Shown here: piece after piece, positions 6,706 through 15,854 of the stretch
How the letters are laid out: each line of letters begins with the position of its first letter
Numbering within the stretch: the stretch's first letter is position 1
Source: Candidatus Pelagibacter sp.
GTDB taxonomy: Bacteria > Pseudomonadota > Alphaproteobacteria > Pelagibacterales > Pelagibacteraceae
Assembly (NCBI GenBank): GCA_028101445.1
Contig: JAOHKR010000004.1
Location: 1-64,000, forward strand
Direction: 5' to 3'
Length of the DNA: 64,000 nucleotides
Position numbers and translations under genes: made by a program
Notes under the pieces: generated by a model
Told to the model about the DNA's origin: nothing
Database searches by the model: none
Seen by the model: only the letters and a program-made list of their open reading frames with translations

Positions 6706-7915
6706 CTTTTCTTTTATTTCTTTCATTATCTAATAATTTTGTTAATGCATCTACCATAACGTCTGAGGCTTTGAATATCTCATTAGATTGAAATTCATAA
6801 GTCATATTTTTTTCTGGATTAGATTTATCTTCAATAATTATACCTTCGTCTGGAGAGTTATTTTTAATGTAGATTAAAATTAACCAATCTTCTTCTATGC
6901 TATCGTCCCATTTAATATAAATTTCTCCTGTTTCAAATCTTTTATCAATACATCTAATAATACTTAAATATTTAGGTATATATTTTTTATTTAATTGAAA
7001 ACACAAACTGTGTGCTGATCTGTAAAAACTCTCTAGCGCATACTCAATTTTCTGACGTTCTTCATTATAAATTCTCTCTTTTTCAAGTAAGGTTGCTTTG
7101 TCATCCGTGTCTTCAACTGTTATTCCAAGGCTCGCTACTCTTTCTCTAATAGCTTCATTAATTTTTTGTTCTCTAAGTGATTTGTATTTTTCTTTAATTT
7201 TATCAATACGCTGTTGGACTTCTTCGTAAGATTCTCTTTGTTGGCTTAGAACGTATTTTTCAAGACTTTTAATCTCTAATGCTTCTCTTTTCCTAAACTG
7301 ATCTATTTTTTTCTCTAATTTAATTTGTTCTAAAAAATTTCTTTGCTTTTCTGCTCTTTCTTTTCGTAACTCAGCTTGTTCCAGTCTTATAAATTTTTGT
7401 AACTCTAATTTTCTCTCTTTTTCTAACTTTTGTTCTTCTTTGAGTTCAGTTTTTTTTGCTTGTAAAGCGATCTCACCTTCAAGAATGAATTTTCTTTGGG
7501 CTTCTTTTTTTTCGTTTTCCATTTGCTTTATTTTAAGTAGTTTTTGTTTTTCTCTCTCTTCTATTATTACTTTCTTAATTAATGAAACTTTGTTTGAAAT
7601 GCCATTAAAAAAATTTTGTAAAGATTGATCAAGATTAAAATTAAATCTTACTAAAGATTTAAGTTTATCATTTAACTTTAAAAAACCTGAAACAATAGCT
7701 CTTGTTCTTTGATTTGATTTTTTAGTTTTTATTTTTGGTTTTTTTATTTTATTTCTAAACTTGCGTTTAGTTTTTTTTATTATTTTTTTTTGTTTTTTTT
7801 TGGACCTAGGTTTTTTATTGACTAGCTTTTTTCTCTTATTTTTTAATGTTTTAACAGAACGTTTTTGAAATTTTTGGTTTTTCTTTTTTAAAGAATTTTT
7901 TTTCTTTTTTTTCAT
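6698..7915 (-). CDS. Lysine-rich coiled-coil protein, 405 aa, unknown function
   Basis: Residues 1-75 are an extreme basic tract, mostly Lys with Arg and Asn. Residues of about 95-285 are a long charged helix (Glu/Lys/Arg/Gln repeats) that should form a coiled coil. The last 115 residues look globular and contain Trp, Cys and aromatic residues (IKWDDSIEEDWLILIYI). No signal peptide or membrane segment. I do not recognise a family. The basic head suggests DNA, RNA or membrane-phosphate binding; this is inference. It lies 20 nt after the methyltransferase gene and is probably cotranscribed, with a hairpin spanning its ribosome-binding site. Confidence 0.65.
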   Translation of the reverse strand: MKKKKKNSLKKKNQKFQKRSVKTLKNKRKKLVNKKPRSKKKQKKIIKKTKRKFRNKIKKPKIKTKKSNQRTRAIVSGFLKLNDKLKSLVRFNFNLDQSLQNFFNGISNKVSLIKKVIIEEREKQKLLKIKQMENEKKEAQRKFILEGEIALQAKKTELKEEQKLEKERKLELQKFIRLEQAELRKERAEKQRNFLEQIKLEKKIDQFRKREALEIKSLEKYVLSQQRESYEEVQQRIDKIKEKYKSLREQKINEAIRERVASLGITVEDTDDKATLLEKERIYNEERQKIEYALESFYRSAHSLCFQLNKKYIPKYLSIIRCIDKRFETGEIYIKWDDSIEEDWLILIYIKNNSPDEGIIIEDKSNPEKNMTYEFQSNEIFKASDVMVDALTKLLDNERNKRKVN

Positions 7916-7941
7916 ACCTGATTCTTTTTTAAATATCAGGT
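7916..7941 (-). promoter_or_regulatory. 7-bp hairpin covering the ribosome-binding site of the coiled-coil gene
   Basis: ACCTGAT (7916-7922) and ATCAGGT (7935-7941) are perfect inverted repeats separated by 12 A/T-rich bases. On the reverse strand the second arm carries the AGGT that sits directly before the ATG, and the first arm includes the stop of the upstream gene. Folding would hide the start; ribosomes finishing the upstream gene could open it. This is a prediction from base pairing only. Confidence 0.35.
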
Positions 7942-9144
7942 TTTATAGATATAATCCCGTGTTCTATGAGCTGATTGAAAGTTCTTCACAATTTGTAATT
8001 GAAAAACAACTAAGTCTCTATATCTAAAAGCTGCAGCACAACTTGCCATATAAAATTCCCACATTTTAACAAATTTTTCATCAAATAAATCTTTAACCTC
8101 TCTCTTTTTATCTAAGAATCTTTCCAGCCAACTTTCTAAAGTTTTATCGTAGTGCCTAATAAGCGTCTCAGTATCAGACACTATTAGTCCTGTTTTTTCT
8201 ATTGGGGATATGATTTGACTAAAAGAAGGGCATGTTCCTCCTGGAAAAATATATTTATTAATAAATTTGTTTGGCGGTGATGGGCTGTCAACTACACCTA
8301 TTGTATGTAATAAAAATAGTCCATCATCTTTTAAAAGCTTATTCATTGTTTTAAAAAAAATTTTGTAAAATTTTTTACCCACATGTTCAAACATTCCTAC
8401 AGAATAAATTCTATCGTAATGTCCTTTTGCTTCTCTATAATCAACAAGCTCGAATTTTACCTGATTATCCAGACCAAGTTCTTTTGCTTTTTCCTGACAA
8501 TATTTAATTTGATTTTTGCTTAAGGAAATTCCAGTTACTTCACATTTTTTTTGTTTAGCAATTTCGAAAGCCATTCCTCCCCATCCACAACCAACTTCTA
8601 AAATTTTTTGACCTTCTTGGATGTCTAGTTTTTTTACAATATGGTCAATTTTATTTTGTTGTGCTTCTTCAAGTGTTTTTGTATTTTCTTTCCAATAAGC
8701 ACAAGAATAAAGTCGGTGTTTTGTATCTAAAAAGATATCGTAAAGTTTTTCTCCTCTATCGCCTCCAATATCATAGTGGTGTTCTATATTTTTTTTAGAT
8801 TTTCCAGGAAAGTTAAAATTAGTTAGATATCTATAAATTTGATAAATTTTTTTTGTTATTGCACTAGCAGTAGAAACTTCTTCTCTTCCAAGATTCTCTA
8901 TTAAATCCATTAAAAACTCTTTTAGAGATGCATTTTCAATTATAATCTCACCTCTCATATAAGCTTCTGGAAATTCAAGTTCTGGATTAACTAAAAGTTT
9001 CCATTTAAGATTTTCTTTTAAAAGATTAATTGTAATCGGTTTATCTTTTCTTGGATTGCCACAAATATATTTTTGTCCTTTTGAGTCTATTAAAATAATT
9101 CCACTTTTTTTATAAATTTTTGTAAATATTCTTGCTAAAATCAT
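7936..9144 (-). CDS. cfa: Cyclopropane-fatty-acyl-phospholipid synthase-family methyltransferase
   Basis: This enzyme type transfers a methylene from S-adenosylmethionine to the double bond of membrane phospholipid acyl chains. The SAM site is clear (ILEVGCGWGGMAFEIA near residue 180), preceded by family segments EHHYDIGGD and YSCAYW. The catalytic region around GMFEHVG and GGTCPSF near 250-305 agrees with CFA synthases. Length 402 is normal, including the N-terminal lipid-binding domain. Close relatives make other modified lipids, so the exact product is less certain. It lies 3 nt after the DapA-family gene. Confidence 0.88.
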   Translation of the reverse strand: MILARIFTKIYKKSGIILIDSKGQKYICGNPRKDKPITINLLKENLKWKLLVNPELEFPEAYMRGEIIIENASLKEFLMDLIENLGREEVSTASAITKKIYQIYRYLTNFNFPGKSKKNIEHHYDIGGDRGEKLYDIFLDTKHRLYSCAYWKENTKTLEEAQQNKIDHIVKKLDIQEGQKILEVGCGWGGMAFEIAKQKKCEVTGISLSKNQIKYCQEKAKELGLDNQVKFELVDYREAKGHYDRIYSVGMFEHVGKKFYKIFFKTMNKLLKDDGLFLLHTIGVVDSPSPPNKFINKYIFPGGTCPSFSQIISPIEKTGLIVSDTETLIRHYDKTLESWLERFLDKKREVKDLFDEKFVKMWEFYMASCAAAFRYRDLVVFQLQIVKNFQSAHRTRDYIYKT

Positions 9145-9147
9145 AAA

Positions 9148-10032
9148 TTAAGCTGCTAAGTTTTTTTCAAAAGTAAAGTTAAGAGTATTCAATTTATCGA
9201 TCAGCTCTTTTTGTTTTTCCTCCGTTAATAAAATTAAAGGTGGTAAAATATTTTTAAACTTTTTATCTCTAGTGGCCAGAAAACTATGTAAAGCTGATAT
9301 TAGATTATATTGATCAAATGTTTCCCTAACGTTAATTAATTGATCATTTTTTATTTGAGTTTTTTTAGTTTCAAAATCATCAAAAACTTTTCTTGCTAAA
9401 GAATGAGTTACATTTGTTACTGCTGAGATGCAGCCAGAACAACCAAGTTCTAATCCTTTTAAAAGTTTTGCTTCAGATCCTGGAAACATTAAAAAATTAG
9501 GTAATTTCAAGTTTTCAAATAGATTGTATGAGGAATCTTTACATCCAATAATATTGTTAGGAAAATTTTTTACAAGTTTAGTAACAGCCTCTGCTGAAAA
9601 TTTATATCCACTTAATTTTTCAAAATTATATAAAATTATTTTTATTTTTGGTAATGCTTTAATTAATTTTGAGTAAAAATCAAAAACACCTTCGTCAGTA
9701 TTTCCTTTATAGTAAGCTGGTGGCATTATAAGAAATTCTTTAAAATTATATTCCATAGCATATCTTGCTAAATCAATATTTTCATTTAGTGAGTTGCTTC
9801 CTGTTCCTATAAAAAATTGTTTTCTTAGTTTGTGACTAGCTATCTTGGCTATGAGTTCTTTTTTTTCAGATGTTGATATAAGTTGACTTTGCCCTGTTGA
9901 ACCAAAAAAGAAAACTCCATGTAAACCATTTTTTATAGCATCGCTAGCATGAGATATTGTTGCCTCCACATTTAATGTAGCGTTAGTATTAATAACGCTT
10001 AAACCCGCAGCATATACTCCTTTTTTAATCAT
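9148..10032 (-). CDS. DapA/NanA-family class I aldolase or lyase, specificity unknown
   Basis: A (beta/alpha)8 enzyme that forms a Schiff base with a pyruvate-like substrate. The catalytic lysine is in IIGCKDSS near residue 164, the Tyr of YNFEKLSG near 136 matches the family tyrosine, and FFGSTGQS replaces the usual GTTGE loop. True dihydrodipicolinate synthase has an Arg a few residues after the Tyr (YNVPxR) that binds the substrate carboxylate; this is not seen. The gene is therefore unlikely to be the lysine-pathway dapA and may act on a sugar acid or hydroxyproline derivative. An AGGTAAG Shine-Dalgarno site precedes the ATG. Confidence 0.8.
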   Translation of the reverse strand: MIKKGVYAAGLSVINTNATLNVEATISHASDAIKNGLHGVFFFGSTGQSQLISTSEKKELIAKIASHKLRKQFFIGTGSNSLNENIDLARYAMEYNFKEFLIMPPAYYKGNTDEGVFDFYSKLIKALPKIKIILYNFEKLSGYKFSAEAVTKLVKNFPNNIIGCKDSSYNLFENLKLPNFLMFPGSEAKLLKGLELGCSGCISAVTNVTHSLARKVFDDFETKKTQIKNDQLINVRETFDQYNLISALHSFLATRDKKFKNILPPLILLTEEKQKELIDKLNTLNFTFEKNLAA

Positions 10033-10079
10033 AATCTTACCTAATTTATTTTGTCTAAGTTATATTAATAAAAATAAAA

Positions 10080-11036
10080 ATGAAAGTTTTAGTAATACAA
10101 CCAAAAATAGGGATGGGAGATATGGTTATTTATTTGCCATATATTCATGCTATTTCTAAAAAATATCAAACTCCTGTATCAATTTTAGTAAAGGATAATT
10201 CTCGCGCAAAACACTTACTCGTGGATGACAAACATATTGATGAAATAATTATTTTAGATAGATCTAAAAACAATAAAGGAAGCCACGATGGTTTATCTGG
10301 TTTTTTAAAATTGAGTAAAGAGCTAAAACAACGTCAATTTGATAAAGTTTTTATTTATAATGGATCTTTAAGATATTTATTAATTTCAAAATTAGCAGGA
10401 ATAAAAAGTATTTCTCAATATCCTTTATTTAGAAAAAAAGACAATATTGTAACGTCGGCTAAAATATTCACTGAAAATGAATTAAGCAACATAGTGTCTA
10501 CACAACCTGAACTTCAGATAAATAATGAAAAAAACATGATGGTTAAAAACAAATTATCTAAAAATACAAAGCATATATGTCTAGGTATTTCTGCTAGTGG
10601 CCCTACAAAGCGATGGCATATTAAAAACTTTATTAAATTATGTGTTCAAATTAATGAAAAAAAACCATCAAAATTTTATCTAGCGGCAGGTCTTAATGAT
10701 CAAGATTTAATTCAGGAAGTTTTAAATTCTAAAATAGGTAAAAATTGTATTTCTTTTAAAGATTTAAAAATTAACGAAACGCTTCCTATAATTAAAAACT
10801 GTGATCTTTATATTGGAAATGACACTGGCTGGCTGCACATTGCATCCGCATTGGGCATTAAATGTATCGCTCTATTCATGGATAGCCCTGTTCAAGCTTA
10901 TGGTAAATACTCTAACAATATACATGTTATTATTCCTGAAGGTGAAACTGAAGAAACTACTACTCATGATACTTTAGGGGCTGAAAAAATATCTTTTGAA
11001 AAAGTTTTTGATAAATCTATTAAATTAATAAATTAA
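10080..11036 (+). CDS. GT9-family glycosyltransferase (heptosyltransferase-like)
   Basis: The fold is the GT-B type of ADP-heptose:LPS heptosyltransferases, which build the lipopolysaccharide inner core at the cytoplasmic membrane face. The N-terminal IGMGDMVIYLPYIHAI matches the acceptor domain; GISASGPTKRWHIKNF near 165 and YIGNDTGWLHIASALG near 245 are the donor-site motifs. Length 318 is slightly short but complete. No other LPS core genes are nearby, so donor and acceptor are unknown. The last 4 nt overlap the convergent DnaJ-domain gene. Confidence 0.87.
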   Translation: MKVLVIQPKIGMGDMVIYLPYIHAISKKYQTPVSILVKDNSRAKHLLVDDKHIDEIIILDRSKNNKGSHDGLSGFLKLSKELKQRQFDKVFIYNGSLRYLLISKLAGIKSISQYPLFRKKDNIVTSAKIFTENELSNIVSTQPELQINNEKNMMVKNKLSKNTKHICLGISASGPTKRWHIKNFIKLCVQINEKKPSKFYLAAGLNDQDLIQEVLNSKIGKNCISFKDLKINETLPIIKNCDLYIGNDTGWLHIASALGIKCIALFMDSPVQAYGKYSNNIHVIIPEGETEETTTHDTLGAEKISFEKVFDKSIKLIN

Positions 11037-11542
11037 GCAAAATCAGATTTTAAAATTTTCTCTTTAGCCTCATTAACCAATTGGCTTAATCTTTCTGTTT
11101 TTATATCCCTATTCATATCAGGATGTATTTTTTTCTGAAGCTGGTTAACCGCCTTCAAAACTTCTTCTTGGGAACATCCTTTTTTTAAACCTAATAGTTT
11201 ATAAGCTTCATCAATAGAAATATTAGATGAACCTTGGGCCTGTCCGAAATTTCCTTGTGAGAATCTACCAGAATTTTTTAAGTATTGGATTAGTCTCCAT
11301 AATTGAAGAACTTGAAGGGCTGTTAAACCTTTAATTTTTAAACCACTTAAAATAACGAACAAAAAAGGCAAAGAAAAAATATACTTGCCACCTATAGTGA
11401 GTATTGTTGCCAATATTAACGAAAGATAAACTGTGAATTTTTTTATGTGCGTTACGATCTTTTTAGAACTAGTACGTGCAAACCAGTTTAAAAATAAATA
11501 AACAATGACAAAGATGCATATTCCTAATAAAAACAAATTCAT
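11033..11542 (-). CDS. Membrane-anchored DnaJ-domain protein
   Basis: Hydrophobic segments at about residues 3-20 and 37-67 suggest two to three membrane helices. A C-terminal J-like domain (about 109-169) contains EAYKLLGL and the HPD tripeptide at 140-142 needed to stimulate an Hsp70 ATPase. This layout resembles the Tim14/Pam18-like membrane DnaJ proteins of alphaproteobacteria. It would recruit DnaK to the inner membrane. A good Shine-Dalgarno (AGGAAAT) lies 5 nt before ATG. Divergent from the peptidase gene with only 13 nt between the starts. Confidence 0.85.
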   Translation of the reverse strand: MNLFLLGICIFVIVYLFLNWFARTSSKKIVTHIKKFTVYLSLILATILTIGGKYIFSLPFLFVILSGLKIKGLTALQVLQLWRLIQYLKNSGRFSQGNFGQAQGSSNISIDEAYKLLGLKKGCSQEEVLKAVNQLQKKIHPDMNRDIKTERLSQLVNEAKEKILKSDFA

Positions 11543-11555
11543 ATAATTTCCTACT

Positions 11556-13640
11556 ATGAATATACCAAATCTAAAAAAAATAAAGAGTGAGAAAAAGTAT
11601 CACAATATTATCGTAAAAGATGAGTATGCCTGGGTAGACCAGCCTGATATTCTTGAAGTTTTAAAAGATGCAAATAAATTAAATCCAGAGGTAAAAGACT
11701 ATATTAATGCTAATAACAAAATCACTGATGAATATTTTAATGATACAAAACTTCTGCAAAAAAGTTTATTTACAGAAATTAAATCTAAAATCAAACTTGA
11801 TGACACTTCCTTAAAGTTTAAAGACAAGAAATATTATTATTGGGCTAAAACTGAGGCAAAAGGAAATTATGGTAAAAAAATTAGACAATTAATTGATGGT
11901 TCAAAACCGGAAGAAATATACTTTGATGGAGATGTAGAAAAAAAAAATTATGGATCAGAATATTTTGGTATCGGATCGGTAAGCATATCTCACTGTGATA
12001 GGTACATGGCTTACTCTTTAGATCTCAAAGGTTCGGAGTATTATACAATTTACCTTAGAGATTTAGACGCCAATAAAAATGAAAAAGATATTATTGAAAA
12101 TACTAGCGGTGGAATCACTTGGTCACTAGACAGTAAAAGTTTTTTTTATTCAAAACTGGATAAGTTCCACAGGCCTAGACAAATCTTCAAACACATTTTA
12201 GGCACGACAGTTAAAGAAGATAAACTAATATTCGAAGAAAAAGACGAAACATTTACATGCTCTATTAGCCTTTCTTCAGATGAAAATTTCTTTGTCATTT
12301 CAACGTCTGATCATATTACAACCGAAGAACATTTCTTTCCCTCCAATACGAACGAAATAAAACCAGTTTTATTTCAAAAGAGAGTAAAAGATATTCGATA
12401 CTCTATCGATTCCTGGAAAGGATTTTTTTATGTTCACACGAATGAAGATGCTAGAGATTATAAGATTTTAAAGTGTAAGGTTGACCAGATTGATAAATTA
12501 GAAATTTTTATACCTGCTAAAAAAGAAACAGTTATTGGTGGTCTTGATTTTCTAGATGAATATATTTTAAGAGGTGAAAAATCTGACGCTATTCCTAAAT
12601 TATATGTAAGAAATATTAAAACAAACCATGAAGAAGAAATAAAAATTTCAGATGAAGCTATTGGTGTTCCCGGAGCTTCTTTAATGCAAAAAAATACAAA
12701 TACTACAAAAATCAGAGTGGGCTGGGAAAGCATGGCTACTCCAGGCAAAATTTATGAATATGACATTATCACTAAAGAAAAAAAATTAGTAAAAGAAACT
12801 GAAATTCCATCAGGACATGATCCGGATAAATATGTTGTCGAACGTATAAAAGCAAAATCTCACGATGGGAGAATGATACCCATCAGTTTAGTAAGATTAA
12901 AAAACTCTAAACAAGATGGAAAATCTAAAGTTTTACTTTATGCTTACGGAGCTTACAAACATAGTGTTTCTCCTTCTTTTAGTGCTTCAAGATTTTGTTT
13001 GGTTGATCGGGGAATCACCTTTGCAATTGCCCATATTCGAGGTGGTGGTGATCTTGGTGATGTATGGCATGAAGAAGGTAAAAAAAAATTAAAAAAAAAT
13101 ACTTTCTTAGATTACATCGCTTGTGCAAATCATTTAATTGAACAACGTTATACTAGCAAAGGTGGTATTTGTTTTTATGGTGGTTCGGCCGGAGGTCTTA
13201 CTGGTGGCGCCGTTGCAAATATGGCTCCAGATTTATTTTTTTCTATGTTACTTCTTGTTCCATTTGTTGACACGATGACAACTATGCTTAACGAAAAATT
13301 ACCCTTAACACCTGCTGAATGGGAATTGTGGGGAAACCCTATAAAGAATAAAGATTACTTTGAATATATTCTTTCCTACGCACCATATAATAATATTGAA
13401 AAGAAAGATTATCCTCCAATGCTTATTACTACTTCTTTGTTTGATAATCGTGTTCTTTATTCGGAACCTGTAAAATATATTGCTAAACTCAGAGAAATCA
13501 AAACAGACAGCAACACTCAATTACTGAAATGTAAAATGGAGGCAGCAGGTCATGGTGGTATGAGTGGTAGAGATAATGCTATTACAGAACTAGCAGAAGA
13601 ATATTCATTTATTTTAAAAACAGCAAAAATTTTAAATTAA
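11556..13640 (+). CDS. ptrB: Prolyl oligopeptidase-family serine peptidase (oligopeptidase B-like)
   Basis: An S9 peptidase with an N-terminal beta-propeller and C-terminal alpha/beta-hydrolase domain that cleaves short peptides in the cytoplasm. The nucleophile is Ser544 in YGGSAGGLTGG, the acidic residue probably lies in TSLFDNRV near 630, and the His in AAGHGGMSGR near 668. The segment AHIRGGGDLGDVWHEEGKK is characteristic of oligopeptidase B, which prefers Arg/Lys sites. Length 694 is normal. Its stop is 6 nt from that of convergent gshB. Confidence 0.93.
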   Translation: MNIPNLKKIKSEKKYHNIIVKDEYAWVDQPDILEVLKDANKLNPEVKDYINANNKITDEYFNDTKLLQKSLFTEIKSKIKLDDTSLKFKDKKYYYWAKTEAKGNYGKKIRQLIDGSKPEEIYFDGDVEKKNYGSEYFGIGSVSISHCDRYMAYSLDLKGSEYYTIYLRDLDANKNEKDIIENTSGGITWSLDSKSFFYSKLDKFHRPRQIFKHILGTTVKEDKLIFEEKDETFTCSISLSSDENFFVISTSDHITTEEHFFPSNTNEIKPVLFQKRVKDIRYSIDSWKGFFYVHTNEDARDYKILKCKVDQIDKLEIFIPAKKETVIGGLDFLDEYILRGEKSDAIPKLYVRNIKTNHEEEIKISDEAIGVPGASLMQKNTNTTKIRVGWESMATPGKIYEYDIITKEKKLVKETEIPSGHDPDKYVVERIKAKSHDGRMIPISLVRLKNSKQDGKSKVLLYAYGAYKHSVSPSFSASRFCLVDRGITFAIAHIRGGGDLGDVWHEEGKKKLKKNTFLDYIACANHLIEQRYTSKGGICFYGGSAGGLTGGAVANMAPDLFFSMLLLVPFVDTMTTMLNEKLPLTPAEWELWGNPIKNKDYFEYILSYAPYNNIEKKDYPPMLITTSLFDNRVLYSEPVKYIAKLREIKTDSNTQLLKCKMEAAGHGGMSGRDNAITELAEEYSFILKTAKILN

Positions 13641-13646
13641 ATCCTC

Positions 13647-14567
13647 TCAAATATTATCAAAAAAATACCCTGCTAGATTTATTCCTGTTAAATCGTAATA
13701 AGTTTTTAAGCCTGTAGGACTAGTTACATTAATATCACCAATTAATTTACCATTAATAAAATCAATACCTGCAAAATAGATGTTTGATTTTTTAAGTTCA
13801 CTTGCAACAAATTTACTAATTTTTAATTCGTAGGGGGTAATCTTAATTTCTTTTGCTTTAGCACCTTTGCTCATATTAGATAAAATGCTTCCTAATTTTG
13901 GTACCCTTGAAATACCACCTTTAACTTTACCATTAATAATAAATATTCGTTTATCTCCTTTTGATATTTGTGGAATAAACTTTTGAAACATCAAATGACT
14001 ATACTTTTTAATATACTTTAAGATTTTTTCTTTATGAAATTTATTTAATAACTTAACATCATTACCACTATAACTTTCAATAGGTTTGATAACTACTTTT
14101 TTATTTTTATTAAAAAATTTTTTTATTTCATCTAAGTCTTCGCTTATCAAGGTTGGAGGCATAAATTTAATCAATCTAAGTGAAAAAAGTTTTTCTGGAA
14201 CCTCTCTTAAAGCTTTCGGGTTATTAATAATTTTCAATTTTTTAGCGATATTTTCTAAGATAAATGTTGTGTTTATATATTGTTGATTAAATGGAGGCTC
14301 ATTTCTAATTAACAACACTTTTGCTTTAACCAAATTCAAGACGCTTTTATTGAGAATTTTTATTGGATTTTTTAAATTATCTTGAAGCTTCAGTATGCTA
14401 CATCGGGCAATTGCTTTTCCATCTTTAAAACTTAAGTCTTTTGGTTCATAATAATAAATATCGTAATTTCTTCTTTGAGCTTCTAAACCTAGAAAAAAAG
14501 AGGTATCGGTTTTAATATTAATTCTTTTTAAGCTAGAACCCTGAATAGCTAAAATTTTCTTTTTCAT
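13647..14567 (-). CDS. gshB: Glutathione synthetase GshB
   Basis: GshB joins gamma-glutamylcysteine and glycine using ATP. The protein has the prokaryotic GshB layout: an N-terminal domain with SFFLGLEAQRRNYDIYYYEP, then an ATP-grasp with KPIESYSGNDVKLL near 162 and GDKRIFIINGKVKGGISRVP near 205. FAGIDFINGKLIGDINVTSPTG is the metal/ATP end. It overlaps the end of gshA by 35 nt, so the pair is cotranscribed and probably translationally coupled. Length 306 is normal. Confidence 0.95.
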   Translation of the reverse strand: MKKKILAIQGSSLKRINIKTDTSFFLGLEAQRRNYDIYYYEPKDLSFKDGKAIARCSILKLQDNLKNPIKILNKSVLNLVKAKVLLIRNEPPFNQQYINTTFILENIAKKLKIINNPKALREVPEKLFSLRLIKFMPPTLISEDLDEIKKFFNKNKKVVIKPIESYSGNDVKLLNKFHKEKILKYIKKYSHLMFQKFIPQISKGDKRIFIINGKVKGGISRVPKLGSILSNMSKGAKAKEIKITPYELKISKFVASELKKSNIYFAGIDFINGKLIGDINVTSPTGLKTYYDLTGINLAGYFFDNI

Positions 14568-15852
14568 TTTTAAAAAAATCTAAATTTTTAGTTTTGTTAT
14601 ATTGCTCAAGTAATAACTGAGCTCTATTTTTCTTATTCGCAACAACATTTTGAACATGTTTTAAATATACTGTTTCATCATTACCTTTAGAATTTATTTT
14701 TTTTCTATTTATTAAGCCCTGTTTAGCTAACTTTAAAAATATAGCACCCCATTCATGTAATTTCTTTCCTTCTAGCTCTGCCTCAAGACCTTTTTGAGGA
14801 GATTCTAAATAAGCATTCATAACGTTTTCTTTTTTCCATTTCATTATAATTTCAAAAGCTTCATCAAGTGCATTATAAAATAAACCAGTAAAAAATGCTG
14901 GACCATCACATAAACATTGCCAGTCACATGCATCAAGAGATCGGACTTCAATATATTGTTTTAATCTTACTTCTGTAAAGATTGTTGCGAGATGTGTTTC
15001 AAAATCTTTTAAATTTGCTTCATCTTTAAGATTGGAAAAATTTCCTAAAATAAAATCTTTAAAAGATTGACCATTAGGTTCTACATAATTATTTCTTATA
15101 GCAAAAAGAATTGGGTATTCAATTATATGATCAAAATATTTTTCGAATGTCATTTTTTCAAAAGCAATCGGCATTATTCCTCCTCTAGCCGTATTTTGCC
15201 AAACTTTATTTCTATAAGAATAATATCTTGTTGGTTTTCCTGACTCGAAAGGTGAGTTTGAATATAAAGCTATAGTAAGTGGAGTTAAATAATTTCCTAA
15301 TCTAAATATTTTTTCAAAATTGCTTTCTGAAGTGTAATCATAATTTATTTGGATTCCACATGTACGGTACATCATATCTAAACTTTGTTTTCCTCCTTTG
15401 GGCATTTCCTTTGTCATAATTTTGTATCTTGTTTTTGGATTTTGAGGTACTTCACTTAAATTATTAAAAGGATCAAACCCGATAGAAACCGTATTTATAT
15501 CAAGACCCTTACTTGCAGCTTCTATTTCTTTTAAAAATTTTGAACTTTCGCTGCAGACTTGATGAATATTTTCTAATGGAGCACCTGATAATTCACATTG
15601 AAGTCCTGGTTCGGTAGTAATTTGTTGATTACCTCTTTGCATGCCAATCATATTTTCTTTTTCTAATAGAGGTTTCCAACCATCACTTTTTAAATTTTCA
15701 AATAATTTTTTTAACGTTGGATAAGAAATTCTTTTTCTATTTTGACCTTCAAATAAAAATCTTTCATGCTCTACTCCAATTTTTAATTGATCTATATCTT
15801 TAATTCCTTTTGAGAAGTACTCAATAAATTGAGCTTTATTTTTAATATCCAT
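14533..15852 (-). CDS. gshA: Glutamate-cysteine ligase GshA, plant/alphaproteobacterial type
   Basis: The first step of glutathione synthesis: ligation of glutamate and cysteine with ATP. The sequence matches the class II (plant-like) family, not the E. coli type: IGVEHERFLF near residue 23, the substrate/ATP segment QQITTEPGLQCELSGAP near 78, MYRTCGIQINYDY near 160, and EVRSLDACDW near 302. Length 439 fits. First of the gshA-gshB pair; a small lipoprotein gene lies 2 nt upstream on the same strand and may share the transcript. Confidence 0.95.
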   Translation of the reverse strand: MDIKNKAQFIEYFSKGIKDIDQLKIGVEHERFLFEGQNRKRISYPTLKKLFENLKSDGWKPLLEKENMIGMQRGNQQITTEPGLQCELSGAPLENIHQVCSESSKFLKEIEAASKGLDINTVSIGFDPFNNLSEVPQNPKTRYKIMTKEMPKGGKQSLDMMYRTCGIQINYDYTSESNFEKIFRLGNYLTPLTIALYSNSPFESGKPTRYYSYRNKVWQNTARGGIMPIAFEKMTFEKYFDHIIEYPILFAIRNNYVEPNGQSFKDFILGNFSNLKDEANLKDFETHLATIFTEVRLKQYIEVRSLDACDWQCLCDGPAFFTGLFYNALDEAFEIIMKWKKENVMNAYLESPQKGLEAELEGKKLHEWGAIFLKLAKQGLINRKKINSKGNDETVYLKHVQNVVANKKNRAQLLLEQYNKTKNLDFFKNEKENFSYSGF

Positions 15853-15854
15853 GC

